Assembly: GCA_005281725.1 (NCBI GenBank)
Contig: SSBO01000003.1
Location: forward strand, 3,275,824-3,339,823
Source: Wuchereria bancrofti
Taxonomy: Eukaryota > Nematoda > Chromadorea > Rhabditida > Onchocercidae
Length of the DNA: 64,000 nt
Direction of reading: 5' to 3'
The position numbers and the translations under genes are program-made. A model generated the notes under the pieces. The model had not been told where the DNA came from, ran no database searches, and worked only from the letters and a program-made list of their open reading frames with translations. Numbering within the stretch: position 1 is the stretch's first letter; each line of letters begins with the position of its first letter. Shown piece after piece: positions 13,801 through 25,600 of this stretch.

Positions 13801-16771
13801 GTCAATAAAACACATGAGCTGAAGCATACCGCACTGTGGTGTAGAAGGTTGCTGCTGTAATAACGGTGTAGTAGAATCCACAATCCTCGGTTGTTCGGGT
13901 AGTAATACAGCACGCATTGACCACGGACCTAATATCACCGGTTGTTTCTTACCCAAATCCAAATGACGACGTGAAAGGCGAAATAAAGTAGGCTGGCGCT
14001 GTACAGAAACCGTTGCACAAACAATATTTTCACCATGAACGAAAAAATTGAAACTGATTCCATTTACATAGCTGGAAATGAAATAATTCCAAATGAATTT
14101 AACCTAATGCAACGTTATGAATTGAAAGAAAGTCAGTCATAAATAAAAGATTACAAACAAGAAAAAAGTATGAGCAGAAAAAAAGTCCGTTCGAATACAA
14201 AAAATAAACAACTCAGTCTTCTCAACATCTTCATTTTCTCTCTCCCTTTTTGCCAACTAGTATAAGGATATGAGCTATGTTCCTTTGAAAATAAACAAAC
14301 AAAACAAAAATTTTCTGTCAAAAGTTAAATAATATAAAATAAAACAAAGTAATAAGAACTGTTGTTACCAACGGCCTTTTTATATCAATCATAAAGTTCA
14401 AGAAAAACACACCTGGGAGAACAGTGTATACGATCGGACGAAGGCACTTCGTAAGGACGTGTAAAATATTTTCCAATACGAATGTATCCATTTTTTAGCA
14501 TATTCCTAAAAACAATGTTTAAGAAATATATTGATTCCTGAATAGAACACAGAAAAGAAGTCAGAATGGAGTTAAAACTAAATACTCGATTTTTTTACTC
14601 ATTTCGATACTGATTAGAAAAACGAACAAAACTACTGCACCCTTCTTCTATAAAATTTGTTTTTTCTTTCTATGAGAGGAGCGGGAAAATGTACAATAAA
14701 AGGTAAAAAGATCAATTTTCGGAAATTATTCAAGCTTTTAAAAATGCAACAGGAATAAAGATATTTGAAGACACTAAAATTGAATCCAATCGAGATTCCG
14801 ACAGAATTATCTGAACTTACCGCTCGATCAAATTATGTAGTGCCTTGAAGAATAGTGTTCTCGTCTCATACTGTATACCGGGTACCGACCAATTACCTCG
14901 ACCATCTTCAGAACCTGAAAATCTCACATTAAGAATAGGATTTCCTTTCCCAAATACTTAGCACAGTACGTCTCCATTGACAATATATTCAAAACAACAG
15001 AGATCGTCACCTTCCTACCGCAAAATAACGAAATCATCGTTATTATTTATTTCAGCTTAATCCATATGGTTAGAACGTTAGCAGAACTTACGCTAGCCAA
15101 ATTTCATCAAATTTCGGTAAAAATAGTTCAGAACTGCAATTTAAATATAAAAAAAAAACGAACAAACAGTAGACGGTATCGAATGAACAAACCACTGAAT
15201 AAAAACAAAAGAAGTAAACGAACAGGAAAGAATCAAAAATATGAGTTTTGTTTGATTTTGTCAGATTTTGTGTAACATAAAGCAAGGTTTTACTCCGGAA
15301 TTTGAAAGTGAAAATGATTATCATTAATGTTCTTATAAAAATACAGAATGCATCAAAGTCAAATAAAAAGCAAGGATGAGAGATGAAAGATTAATATCTT
15401 AAAATATCTTAAAAAATCAACTTAACATACATGCCAAATGACTGGTATATTCAGTGAGACAATCCGGTTCCTCGTGAGAGTACCAAAAAACCCACAATTC
15501 TTTGACAACATCTATTCTGTAATCTGGTAACTGCATAGCTGCAAGTGTCCCAGTTGGTTGCGGTGGTTGTCGTCTCCAAGCACAAAGAATTCCTGCTTGC
15601 AAACATCTTGCATAAGCACTTAATACGGGATCCTGTTCTAGACTTGTCCAGGTTCTTTGCGATAAAGGCGTTGTTAAGCATTTCCATTTGAGACCATTCA
15701 ATTCCGTCTGAAAAAAAACCAGAGCAAATACCTTTAATAAATTGAATAACTTTTCCACTCTTCATAAATTAAATAATCTTTTCATTTTCTTTTGATTCCA
15801 TTCAGAAAATTTAAAAGAAAAAGTTCCTTTTTTTTTTGTTTTTTTAACACTCTTTCTTCACCTAATATCAACTTTTCATAATTCCCAATTATAATGGGTA
15901 TGATATTTCTTCTTAATGAGAGCATGAGATGCATCCTGGAAGAATTTCAAGATGCGGATAGAATTAAATCAATCCATTTAACTGACTGGCTAATGAGGGG
16001 AGTATAGGTACTTCCGCATTTCTTGTACCATCCACATCTCATATAAAAATTTCACACCTTCTTTTCATTTTAGCACAATTATTCATTCCCTTTTGCTGCT
16101 TATAACAACTAGGAACTTCATACTATCCCTTTCTTCCTTTTTCTCCATCTATCATAACCTAATTTGTATCGACAAGCGAACAAGGAAATATGTATCTTCC
16201 CTTAAGAAGCTAAGCACAAAATAAGGACTTTGTCAAGATTCATGCTTCCAACAATAATCAATATTAACGATGATATTCCCTGCTGACAATGAAAAGTCCT
16301 TAGAGAGATATTTAAGTATGTTCAGTTTCGTTTACATCTGTTATCTCTTAAATGTCAAACAGAGCATTAAGCACAAGTCCATTATGATGTCATAAGCCTA
16401 GTCTTATATAATGACAAATAGCTTCCTGATTTTACCTAAATTATTCAATCCTAATGCCAAACACAAAACCCATAATACTAATGGTTTTCACTAAATATAT
16501 AATTTCGACGAAATACATAATTTCACAAGAAAGGAAGTACTTTTTATGAATACTTACGAACCGAAAATTTTAATTATTGTAAAATCGAGTAGATTTAATT
16601 GTTGCTATTCGCAAACCTATTTTCCGAAACGAATTTATTCATGGCCAAATTGGGTGGAATCAGAATTATGAATTGTGAATAATCGAAAAGTTACATGTAT
16701 TTTTAATTCATACTTACCAAAGCAAAGACGTTCGTGTGACAATCTTCAAGACTTCCACCATTGGTGGACAT
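1..16771 (-). CDS. MED13: Mediator complex subunit 13 (MED13), 3' end off the window
   Basis: MED13 joins MED12, CDK8 and cyclin C in the Mediator kinase module, a nuclear regulator of RNA polymerase II; the C. elegans orthologue is let-19. I read 39 exons, about 2,170 codons: 16718-16771, 15431-15707, 14821-14914, 14413-14505, 13830-14071, 13208-13470, 12846-12961, 12383-12616, 11953-12072, 11547-11662, 11279-11314, 10899-11090, 10526-10669, 10143-10372, 9778-9876, 9349-9550, 8906-9045, 8507-8599, 8315-8392, 7806-8030, 7237-7356, 6739-6973, 6170-6401, 5691-6081, 5402-5485, 4998-5242, 4634-4823, 4350-4477, 3869-4003, 3550-3658, 3169-3345, 2803-2991, 2166-2374, 1874-2051, 1538-1720, 1269-1404, 904-1100, 380-602, 1-99. 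The first codons read MSTNGGSLEDCHTNVFAL, the family N-terminus. Junctions are in phase, but exons 11-13 rest on weaker sites. The last 250-350 residues should lie beyond position 1. Confidence 0.95.
4998..13470 (-). other. MED13: MED13 central low-complexity region (exons 6-26)
   Basis: This is the poorly conserved middle of MED13. The early part has Ser/Arg- and Lys/Arg-rich stretches, for example FRKRKKRLSE in exon 8 and GRKRKADEK in exon 15. Exon 19 carries VGDYMIYPTPPSV, a proline-rich motif typical of the family linker. Exons 23-26 (4998-6401) are extremely rich in Met, Gln, Pro, Ser, Asn and Gly, with repeated QQ and MM pairs. Such disordered linkers vary widely in length between species. 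I see no catalytic motif. Confidence 0.8.
13830..16771 (-). other. MED13: MED13 N-terminal domain exons 1-5
   Basis: These five exons encode the conserved MED13 N-terminal domain. Landmarks are GLKWKC in exon 2, an RTLFFKALHNLIER segment in exon 3, IRIGKYFTRPYE in exon 4 and FNFFVHGE in exon 5. In family members the same motifs occur in this order within roughly the first 200 residues. The start at 16771 is chosen because it gives the family's SLEDCHTN motif at residues 7-14 and because a TTTCAG acceptor ends one base before the ATG. Confidence 0.9.
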
Positions 16772-16772
16772 A

Positions 16773-16790
16773 CTGAAATTTGGTGAAATT
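16773..16790 (-). promoter_or_regulatory. 3' splice acceptor immediately upstream of the MED13 ATG (probable SL trans-splice site)
   Basis: Read on the minus strand, AATTTCAG ends at 16773 and is followed by a single T and then the ATG. An acceptor one base before a start codon is typical of nematode spliced-leader trans-splicing. A cis-spliced 5' untranslated exon is the alternative, and the sequence alone cannot tell them apart. Confidence 0.6.
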
Positions 16791-16861
16791 TTTAATAATC
16801 ACCAACAAAATAACATGAAATACACTAAGAAATAGACTATGCAGCAGCAATAAATAATAAC

Positions 16862-16960
16862 AGTAGTACAAGTAGTAGTAGTAGTAGCAGTAGTAGTAGT
16901 AGTAGTAACAGTAGTGGTGGTGATGATGATGATGGTAATAGTAACAGTAATAGTAGTTGC
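16862..16960. repeat. GTA/GAT trinucleotide microsatellite
   Basis: An imperfect run of AGT units passes into GAT and AGT/AAT units, about 100 bp, just upstream of MED13. It is not coding in any supported gene model. Confidence 0.9.
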
Positions 16961-17252
16961 AATATCCAAGAAGTGTTATAGCAGCAACTGGAATAATTGT
17001 AGCGTGCAGATGATTACTTTTCTTTTAACAGTGAAAATAAATCACAGTTGTCCTATATATACACCTCACTAGAAATATGTTTCGAGGAAGAAAAATGAAT
17101 TATTGCTAATTTTCTTTTGGCCACCTCTTTCTTTTTGGCTACTAATATAATAGGCCCTGTAATAAGGGAACAATAATAAAAGAGAATAGAGCAGAGTGAA
17201 ACTGAACACAATAGAGAAAATAAGAGAATTGATAACAGCAGGAAAGAGTAAG

Positions 17253-17475
17253 TCACCAGGATTCAGGCGCGAATATCCGGGATTTGGTGACGCTTAAGGT
17301 AGCTACATCCAGTGCTACCTTATTCCAATTTACGTAACATTCTCCTGGTCCTTGTAGGGACATTCGCGCCAAAGCTTCGTTATCCGAAAGACCAAATTGT
17401 TGACAGTGGTTCTGGTGATCGTCGTAATGACGGCAAAAACTTTCTCCCCTTTCCCTTTCTTTTTTTCAAATAAAT
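17253..17475 (-). other. GC-richer block with strong acceptor and long open frames (candidate exon)
   Basis: Read on the minus strand, TTTTTTACAG ends at 17476 and opens a block whose base composition stands out from the AT-rich surroundings. Two frames stay open for 30 or more codons from the acceptor. A third, open from just inside the block to TGA at 17253-17255, includes SLSDNEALARM-like residues (GLSDNEALARMSLQGPGEC). Inverted repeats also occur: GGCGCGAAT near 17267 with ATTCGCGCC near 17362, and AGGTAGC/GCTACCT near 17298-17320. It could be the last exon of the unidentified upstream minus-strand gene or a structured element. The frame cannot be settled here. Confidence 0.4.
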
Positions 17476-17502
17476 CTGTAAAAAATGAAGCAAAATTTTA
17501 TA

Positions 17503-20211
17503 TGCAAAGAACTTTTTTATGATTTAAATCGAACGTAGCAAACACAAGTCACGCGTCAATAATATCCTTACAACGTTATCAAATTGCCATAAAATTCCGT
17601 CACATTTCATGGTGTAATCTACTAGCATTTTATCAGCCTAGTTTAATCTAACCTTTGTTCTAGGTGCTAATCAGTTCTATCGTTGTAAATCCAGTGTATC
17701 GCCCCTTGAAGAATCATTGTCGATCCTTTCTGCTCTCTCATTCTTCCTCCTCCTCTTTATATCACTGCTTCTTTAACACTCCTTTACATTACAGAATTTA
17801 ACAACTGTATCAGAGGATCACTATCAAAAGAGCTTAATATTTAAATCCTCTAAGCATTTCTCACTTTCGTTAGCCATTATCTTCCACCGCAACTAGCAAT
17901 AAAATCCTTTTTGAACGAATAATAATCTTGAATCGAATTAAACTAAAGGAAAGCATTATTTGATTAGATATGTATGAACAACGTTCAACATCTGGTCAAG
18001 AAAACAAAAAATCGGTATGCCAGATCCACATGAAATTTTTATTGAATATGTAAAAAAAGCAACATTATCCTAAACCAATCACCGGCATTAAAATTTTACT
18101 AATACCAAGTATGTATCTTCTCCATTGACAATTAAAACCATAACCATTACTGATGATTAAAATTACAAATTCATTAATACATAAAACCATATAATCATTC
18201 CATCACCTTTCTTCCGAACCCCATTGTCCGATATCACCGAAATTCTCACAAATGATCAACTCCATTTAATTCCTATTCATTGCCTTCTACATCCCCATCT
18301 CCAAGTTTTCCTTCACTTTGGATCTAACTCAGATTACAATCCCTGCTGGCAAGTGGCAAAATAAATCTAACTGAAAGTTATTGAATGATTGAAAATTACG
18401 AACAAATACTCCTATTCAGTTTTATATGAAAATAAAAGCGCTGTACATCGCAAAATCAACTTTAAATGCTTTCGGTTTCATTGCTATACAAACGTAGCTA
18501 CCCCTTCACTTCCCGAAAGCAGCTGAATAAGCATTTCGAAAAGGAAAGAAACGATATCAATCTAAATACATATTTTGCAAAAAAAAAGAAAAAAATTGTT
18601 GAAACGAGATAAATCATTGAAATAATTTTTAACTTATATAAAGATTACCTTATCTCTGCATGGATTACCAACTAATTTCACCTTATTTATAGACATTTAC
18701 GCTTTAATTAATATATTTTCACTGATTATAAATTGCACAACACCTTAAGTGAAAAGTCCACTTCCAGCCCATATGATTGAGATTTTATGAAAATAAAGCG
18801 TGTTTTGCAGAACAAAATGAAATGTAAAAATAAAATAACTAATTGCTAGTCAAAGACTGCTTTGAAGTTTGAAAAAAAAAAAAAATGCACTTTTGAAACA
18901 ACAGTAAGATCTTTCTCGCGCAGAGTGAAAAATCTTTCCCAACGACGCACACGTCAAAAGTAATACTTGTCAAAGCCCTTCAATGCATTCCTTTTCACTT
19001 TCCGAACTATTTTAAAATACATTTATTTCTAACGTATATATAAAAGTAGCTAAATTATTATTTTTCCGATATATTTTCTAGCACGATCGGCTTTCAAAAG
19101 TGTATTTTCGGCATTAGCACTGTTATTAAGAAAAACTTTTAGTATCAAGACTATTTATTACTCCGAAGTGCCTCATAAAAGCATTAATCCGAAAGCCTTT
19201 TTAAAATTAATGCCAACGTTCCGACAAAAACTGCGTTTTTAAGGGCAAATAATTAGCCCCTTACTAATTCATCCGACCAACATTAGGAATAATGTAGGAT
19301 ATGGAAATGCATAACATCAATAAGAATGCTATCTCAACATTTTACAGAACAATAACGACATGAATTATTAATGTGGAAACCTACAACTTTAATTAAGATT
19401 AATTCCTAATTAGTACTCAAAAACGTGTGAAAATAATGCTCTCCTTCGATTGTTTAAACCGGATAATAAACATTTCGGCTAACAATAATAATTGTGGATA
19501 AACGTGCCAATATTAGTAATAATAGTGATAACAATGATAATAACAATGGTAATAATAATAATAATAGTAATAATAAGAATTAGTTGTGACAGCAGCACCT
19601 ATCCCACGCAATAAAAAAAAATGTGAAAAAATCTGATCAGTGTATGTGTCGATATATAACTTCCAAAAGCAACACCGGAAACATTTTTAAACTTTGATTC
19701 ATTTGCGCAATAAATCTCACCTATCTGAGCAAAAAGAACGGAAAGATGAAACAGATATTTCGAATCAGTTTCGAAAATTTTAACTGCCACTACCAGTTAC
19801 AAAGAGAAAACTCTCCTTCGTCCCTCTCCTTCTCTTTCTCTTAATGACAAAGGAATGAAGAGCAGTAGCAAAACGAGAAAATGTGCAATAACACAACAGA
19901 GACACACTTCATCAACGACGTGAAAAGAGGATTGAGTAAGAAATCAATCCCTCCTTCCTGCCTTTTGTTTCTGATTTTCAAAATTCTTTCCCATCATGCA
20001 CAAATCAAATTTGAAATTGAAGTGCGACATTATCTAACCACGAATTTGTTTTTCCGTTAAAACATCTCAACCTAATAATCAGTGAATGAAGACACTGCCC
20101 ATAATCTTAAATAAGCATATCATTCAGTAATTTCTTCATAACTAATTTTACTCCTTATTAATGTGTGCTGGAAAAATAAGAATGTGAATTATGTTATGAA
20201 ATTCACAGTAC
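17503..20211. other. AT-rich interval without a supported gene
   Basis: I find no convincing exon or RNA gene here on either strand. It contains short AT-rich tracts and an AAT/ATAATA-type microsatellite at about 19500-19580. It is probably intergenic or intronic. Confidence 0.6.
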
Positions 20212-20289
20212 TTCCGAAGGAAATTGAGAGTTTTTCAAAAAGTTCAGAATGGTCACAGGAAAGGTAACGAGAATCAAACGCATCAATAA
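20212..20289 (-). other. Candidate 78-nt exon
   Basis: On the minus strand a strong acceptor, (T)10 then CAG, ends at 20290. It is followed by a frame reading IDAFDSRYLSCDHSELFEKL and a few more residues up to a GTACTG donor. Entry and exit phases are both 1. This does not join in phase to the nearest solid exon upstream (22643-22750, which ends in phase 0), so at least one exon between them would be missing. Treated as a hint only. Confidence 0.3.
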
Positions 20290-22642
20290 CTGAAAAAAAA
20301 AAGTAGAAGATGCGGCAAAATCTAACAAGCATTCACACATCATCAGTGCCACATTATCACTAAAGGAAAACAAAAAAAAACACCTGGACAATCAACACAC
20401 ACAAAAAAACAATCAAAACTATTAAAAATAAAACGAATTTATGCAATAATTATTGACTACTGCTTAATGCAGATAATTGCGGAATGCATTACTATATCAC
20501 CTTAAATGTTTTCATGAACTGACTAATATGAAAATATATTTAAAAACGGGAAGAAATCAATGCTAAGTGAAAGTTTATGACAAAGAAGGTTGATGAAGGT
20601 TTTTCGGTCTATTCGTAATTCATTTAGGGTTGGCTACTTTCGATGCCATCTTGTTCCAAGAAATCAATGATAACGAAGTTGACGATGGCAATGATGACAA
20701 TGATCAGGACGAAAACTGATAAATCTCGTGGCGGTGATAATAATATATCCATCGTACCCTATGGGACATTCTTTGTCGTGCGATATGTTTCTGCCTTTTT
20801 TCATAATAAGTAATCAGATGTTATTTAATCTTAAAATAAAAGTTAAAATTACTGCAAAGATTGAACAGAAAATATCAACAGAAATAGAAACGAATAATAA
20901 TAAGTAGCAGCTGTAACAGCAGCATAGCACCTCACCATTTTGATGATGGGCATTATGTATGTGACGATTGTGGCACTAACATACTTATTCTCCGATTATT
21001 CCTCCTCCTCCTCCTTCCTTCTCCTCCTGCCACTGCAACTGTTTCCTTCTTCTACTGCTGCCTGAAATCGACAACGACACCGATGACGGTTGTAAAACGA
21101 TGGCGATGACGATTTAAGCGGTGATAGTTGTCCTACTCGTTTGGCGTCCGATCAACCCTTCCTTTCCCTCCCTAACACGACCATCACCATCACAATCATC
21201 ATCATCATTTGATGATATTTCTTACAACTATTATTTCTCTCTTTCTCTCTTTACCTTCCTCTTTCCCTCCTCATTTGTCTCCTCCTTTCATTCTCTTCAA
21301 TTTTTCTGAGCTAACTTATTAAACTAAACTAAGCCAACCATCTAATCTGGCAGCACCACCAATGACAACCCTCAAAAACCATTGCTATTCAATGGTCGGT
21401 CGACTGCACATATCACATACACACACTACACTAACATACACATTTACATCGTCACATACACAAAGTAGAAATGCCATTTTGCATCAAAATGGATTGAAAT
21501 GGCAAATATATGAAGCACCATCACCCGCAGAAGCATCTACAACAACACCGTTAATTGTCCCTCGTCTCCTTCTCTTTACCCTAACACCTGCTCCCATTAA
21601 ACTATGCTTGCTGTTGCTCGCTTACATACGCATACAAAATATATGTTACATATATATGAAATATATATATTTATATATAAAATATATATATCAATCTACA
21701 CACACAAATAACATACACTCACATACTTACACATACATACATACATATATATATACACACACGCACACATACAGATTATTCAATATTATAACTCCTTGCC
21801 CTATTTTTGTTATTGCTATTGACCATGCGCTGCTGTTGATGCTGCACTTCGACAACTTAGAGCTTTAAAGGGCTAATTGTTTGCTACACTCAATCTTTCC
21901 TTCTCTTCCTCTTCGTCTCATTCCTAACCCAAATTGAGGCAAATCTAACACAGACCACAAAATAAATTCATCCGCTATACAATCCCATCATCTTAAAAGC
22001 TCCTTTTTTTCCTGAACTAAGTATAACCAACTAGCATTACAGTATACAAAGCAAATATATCTTATCTTCAATACAATATTAACATATACACCTACTCATT
22101 AACCTATTCAAACATTGATGTAAAAATTGACATGCATGTAAAGTACAGTTCATCTGAGGTTAATTATATTTGAAAGGAAAATAACCTAACATGAGTTGAT
22201 ATGAGTAATGGAACATTAAAAATGTTGTGATAATCGAACTACTTGCTTATTTTAACAACGTTTTGATAACTCTCCCTTTTTTCTCAACAAATTATTCATT
22301 CATTCATTCACTCATTCATCACTTCAAACAATAACACCACAACTTCTACTGCGGCTATCAATACTAACAGCAACAATGACAACTAATCATTCATTATTAA
22401 TCAACATGAAACCAATAAACAATACCATCACATAATTCAGTTTTACGTCTCTTCTTTACTTATTTCCATTAATTCTAAATGCGTATTGATAGATAGATGT
22501 ATACATACGCAAACAAATACAACATACATATTCCAAGTACACAGATAGACGACATACACATATATATATATATATACATATAGACATACGCATACAAATA
22601 TATGAAATGACAAGTAATAGATCAACCCAATCAAACAATCAC
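20290..22642. repeat. Microsatellite-rich non-coding interval
   Basis: Contains CTC/TCC-rich tracts (about 20999-21060 and 21180-21300), TATA/ATATAT tracts (about 21640-21700), CATA/CACA tracts (about 21700-21775) and TACATA/ATATAT (about 22500-22600). Long open frames here are translations of these repeats. Confidence 0.75.
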
Positions 22643-25600
22643 CTGCATGTGTCGCGTCCTCGAGTTGAATGCTGATGAAGAATGGATGGATGACTTCTGG
22701 CCATCATGTTGCTTCCTATCATTCGCTTGATCTCTCCGACGGTTCCTCAACTGCTATACAATGACCACAAATACTACAACTTACACATACATTCGTGCAC
22801 AAGTACGTACATACACAAACACACCACACACACATACATACATACATACACACACATATACGTACTTGCTACTTGTATACACTTAACAACCAGAAAACCA
22901 ATACAAAATGTGATCGCAACTGTAGGGCGAAGAAGTGGCGGGGGAAAAGGGGAAAAGAGAAACAACAAGCAGGGAAGGTTGTCGAGGAAAGAGGATGGAT
23001 GGATAGCAAGGTAGAGGGTGTGGTGTCGTGTCAAGTGAGCAGTAGTTACGGGGTGAGAATTATTGAACGAACGAACGAACGAATGAATGATCGAAATGAA
23101 ATTGCTACTGTTACACTCTGCTATCTTCTCATTTCATATCATATCACTACTACCACTATCACTATCACTACCATTAACAATAACAAAAGACAACTAACAT
23201 TATTACCATTACTGTCTTAATTCTTCTTGACCTTACAACATTCAAAGGTTAGCTATTGAAATAGTGCGGCTATTTGATAACATCTTATATCTCATAATCA
23301 GATACTAACTGGGATTTCACATTCATTTACCGGTGCAAGACAGATTGTTTAACAACACTATTATAATATGTGGTCTGTGAAGTTAATTCTAAATACTAAA
23401 TACCATGGAATAAATTACGCACTTACCAATCGTTTCATAGTATTCATAATGAACAACATGTTAAGATTCACCGTTGTCTGATCATTTCGTTTAGGATTGT
23501 TTTTTGAGTATAGCCGTAATCCTTTGTCTTTCTGAAAGCAGTACACGAAATTCATTTATCCATCTACTATCGATCAACGTATCTGAAATATCGACAAGTG
23601 TCAAATTCATAACAAGGAAAATCCCTCTTCTTGAATTTTTCTTTTTCATACCACCTGACTGCGGCTATTGTACCTAGCAGAAATGAACTTTTAAAAACAA
23701 CCAAAACGCAGACAGAACATTCTATCTGTGTGTATGTGTATGTACATGCATGTGAGTGTATCTATAGGTTTAATGACGATGATCAGTCGTAGAAACTCGA
23801 TCAACAAAACTTCGTCTGTTCTTTTACCACCACCCACATACATATACATTTCACTCCTTACACTGCCCACATCATTCCCACCATCATCACCACTATTACC
23901 ACACCATCACCATCGTTATTACCATCATTTGCCGTTCTGCTTTTATCATCTAAAAAAAGAATTAACTCTTAAATTAAAATACACATAAACATACATACTT
24001 ATACATAAACTAGAAAGCATATTACTTACCATAGCACAACACATCGCACAGATTTCCAAACAAAATATTGGAAATGTCACTCCTTTTTCCCCAGAATTTT
24101 CGAATTTGCTTCTCTCAAAATATAACACCCATAGAAAATATTTCACACTTTGATACATTTATCAAAAACAAAAGCAAAACTGAAATTGAAGTGATTATAC
24201 TTTGACTGAATGAAATGAATTTGTTAGCAGATCCAACAATGGAGATATTACAAATTTAGTTTAAAGTTTTTTTAAAATCTTGCTAAATTTACCTAAAGTT
24301 TTTTCAGATTCTCGTTAACAATAAATTAATATAGTGGGAAATCGTATTTTTTTAAAGATATAATCATTGTAAGTATAACATAATGCATAGCAAATATACA
24401 AATATCAAATTGATTTTTAGCACTATCAATTTACAATAACAATGAAATTAGCAATGATACTGTTATAAAAACATTTCAGCAAATATAAAAAAAAAACAAA
24501 TTATTAACTATTTGCTTTATTTTTCACTAACTTTATTTATTAATTGCTTCCAATTAATCGCCTCCAAATTTTCATCTGTAATATTCATTCCATCTTAATC
24601 ACACATAGTTTACACTTTATTTCTTCAAATATAATTTCTTATTGAAAGTTCACGTACACACTGTTTCACATTCACACACATACATGTAATACAATACATG
24701 TATGTATATATTCAAGCATGTGGCGTGCATATACACGCACACATATACACACATGCACATATTTTAAAGTCTTAAAACAATCATTAATATGTTACTTCTA
24801 CATTTATTATTACCTACTGTAACAATTAATGACTTACCTTGTTCGTTGAGTAATGATGTCAAACTTGACGCTATGTTTGAACTTCCTCTTCCATTCATTT
24901 ATCATATCTGCATAATCATTTATCATGCAATCAATATGATAACATGAATTCGATCAACTCATCCATTAACTCTCTATTTCTTCAAGCGAAATGATCTATT
25001 TGAATGTTTCATAAAATATTTATGTGAATTTTTAGAAAATTATACGTAAACATATAGCAAAATTAATTGCAAATATAAAAGTTAGAAAAATAAAAATTAT
25101 TCATACCTGAATAATATCCCACTTCTGTAATTAACTGGTATATTCGTTTAGATAGATTTATAATATCCATAAGTTACAATAAACGAGTTAGTTGATAAGC
25201 CGTATCGACGCATTTAATAAACATTTTCGTATCGCATCCTCACGTAAATGCATCATCAAATTTCACGTAAACGATATCAAACGTTAATAACAAAGATATA
25301 AAAGTAGCATTTCTCTAACATTATATTAAACATAAAACAAATACAAGTTTTACATTTGACGTATAATTCAAATGTATTACACTGCTAAGCAAATCATTTG
25401 AATATCAATTTTTTAACAAAAATTTTATTGCTCATTTCTCTTGTTACCTCCCTACTCTCTGCATGATTCCAGTTGATTAGTTGTTGCTAAAAATCAAAAT
25501 ATTAAATGTAGAATGGCGAAAAAAACCGGTTGTCAACGGAAAAAGACCGGATGTCAGCAAATAAAGAACAATCAGTAAGCGAATGTTTTACTCCAAAATG

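Noticed and set aside
15066..15324. Open frames on both strands in MED13 intron 2
   Set aside because: Lys/Asn- or Phe/Leu-rich AT-driven frames without splice signals.
20656..20720. Acidic plus-strand open frame (FQEINDNEVDDGNDDNDQDE) after a TTTAG
   Set aside because: It is a GAT/AAT-type low-complexity stretch with no upstream exons on that strand.
20720..20810. Minus-strand KHIARQRMSHRVRWIYYYHR frame as last exon after 22643
   Set aside because: It joins in phase, but the acceptor is purine-rich and the peptide is unconvincing.
21362..21868. 168-codon plus-strand open frame rich in Thr, His, Tyr and Ile
   Set aside because: It translates CATA/CACA/TATA microsatellite DNA; no splice signals or domain.
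22706..23220. Overlapping long plus-strand open frames
   Set aside because: They are repeat translations lying antisense to firm exons of the minus-strand gene.
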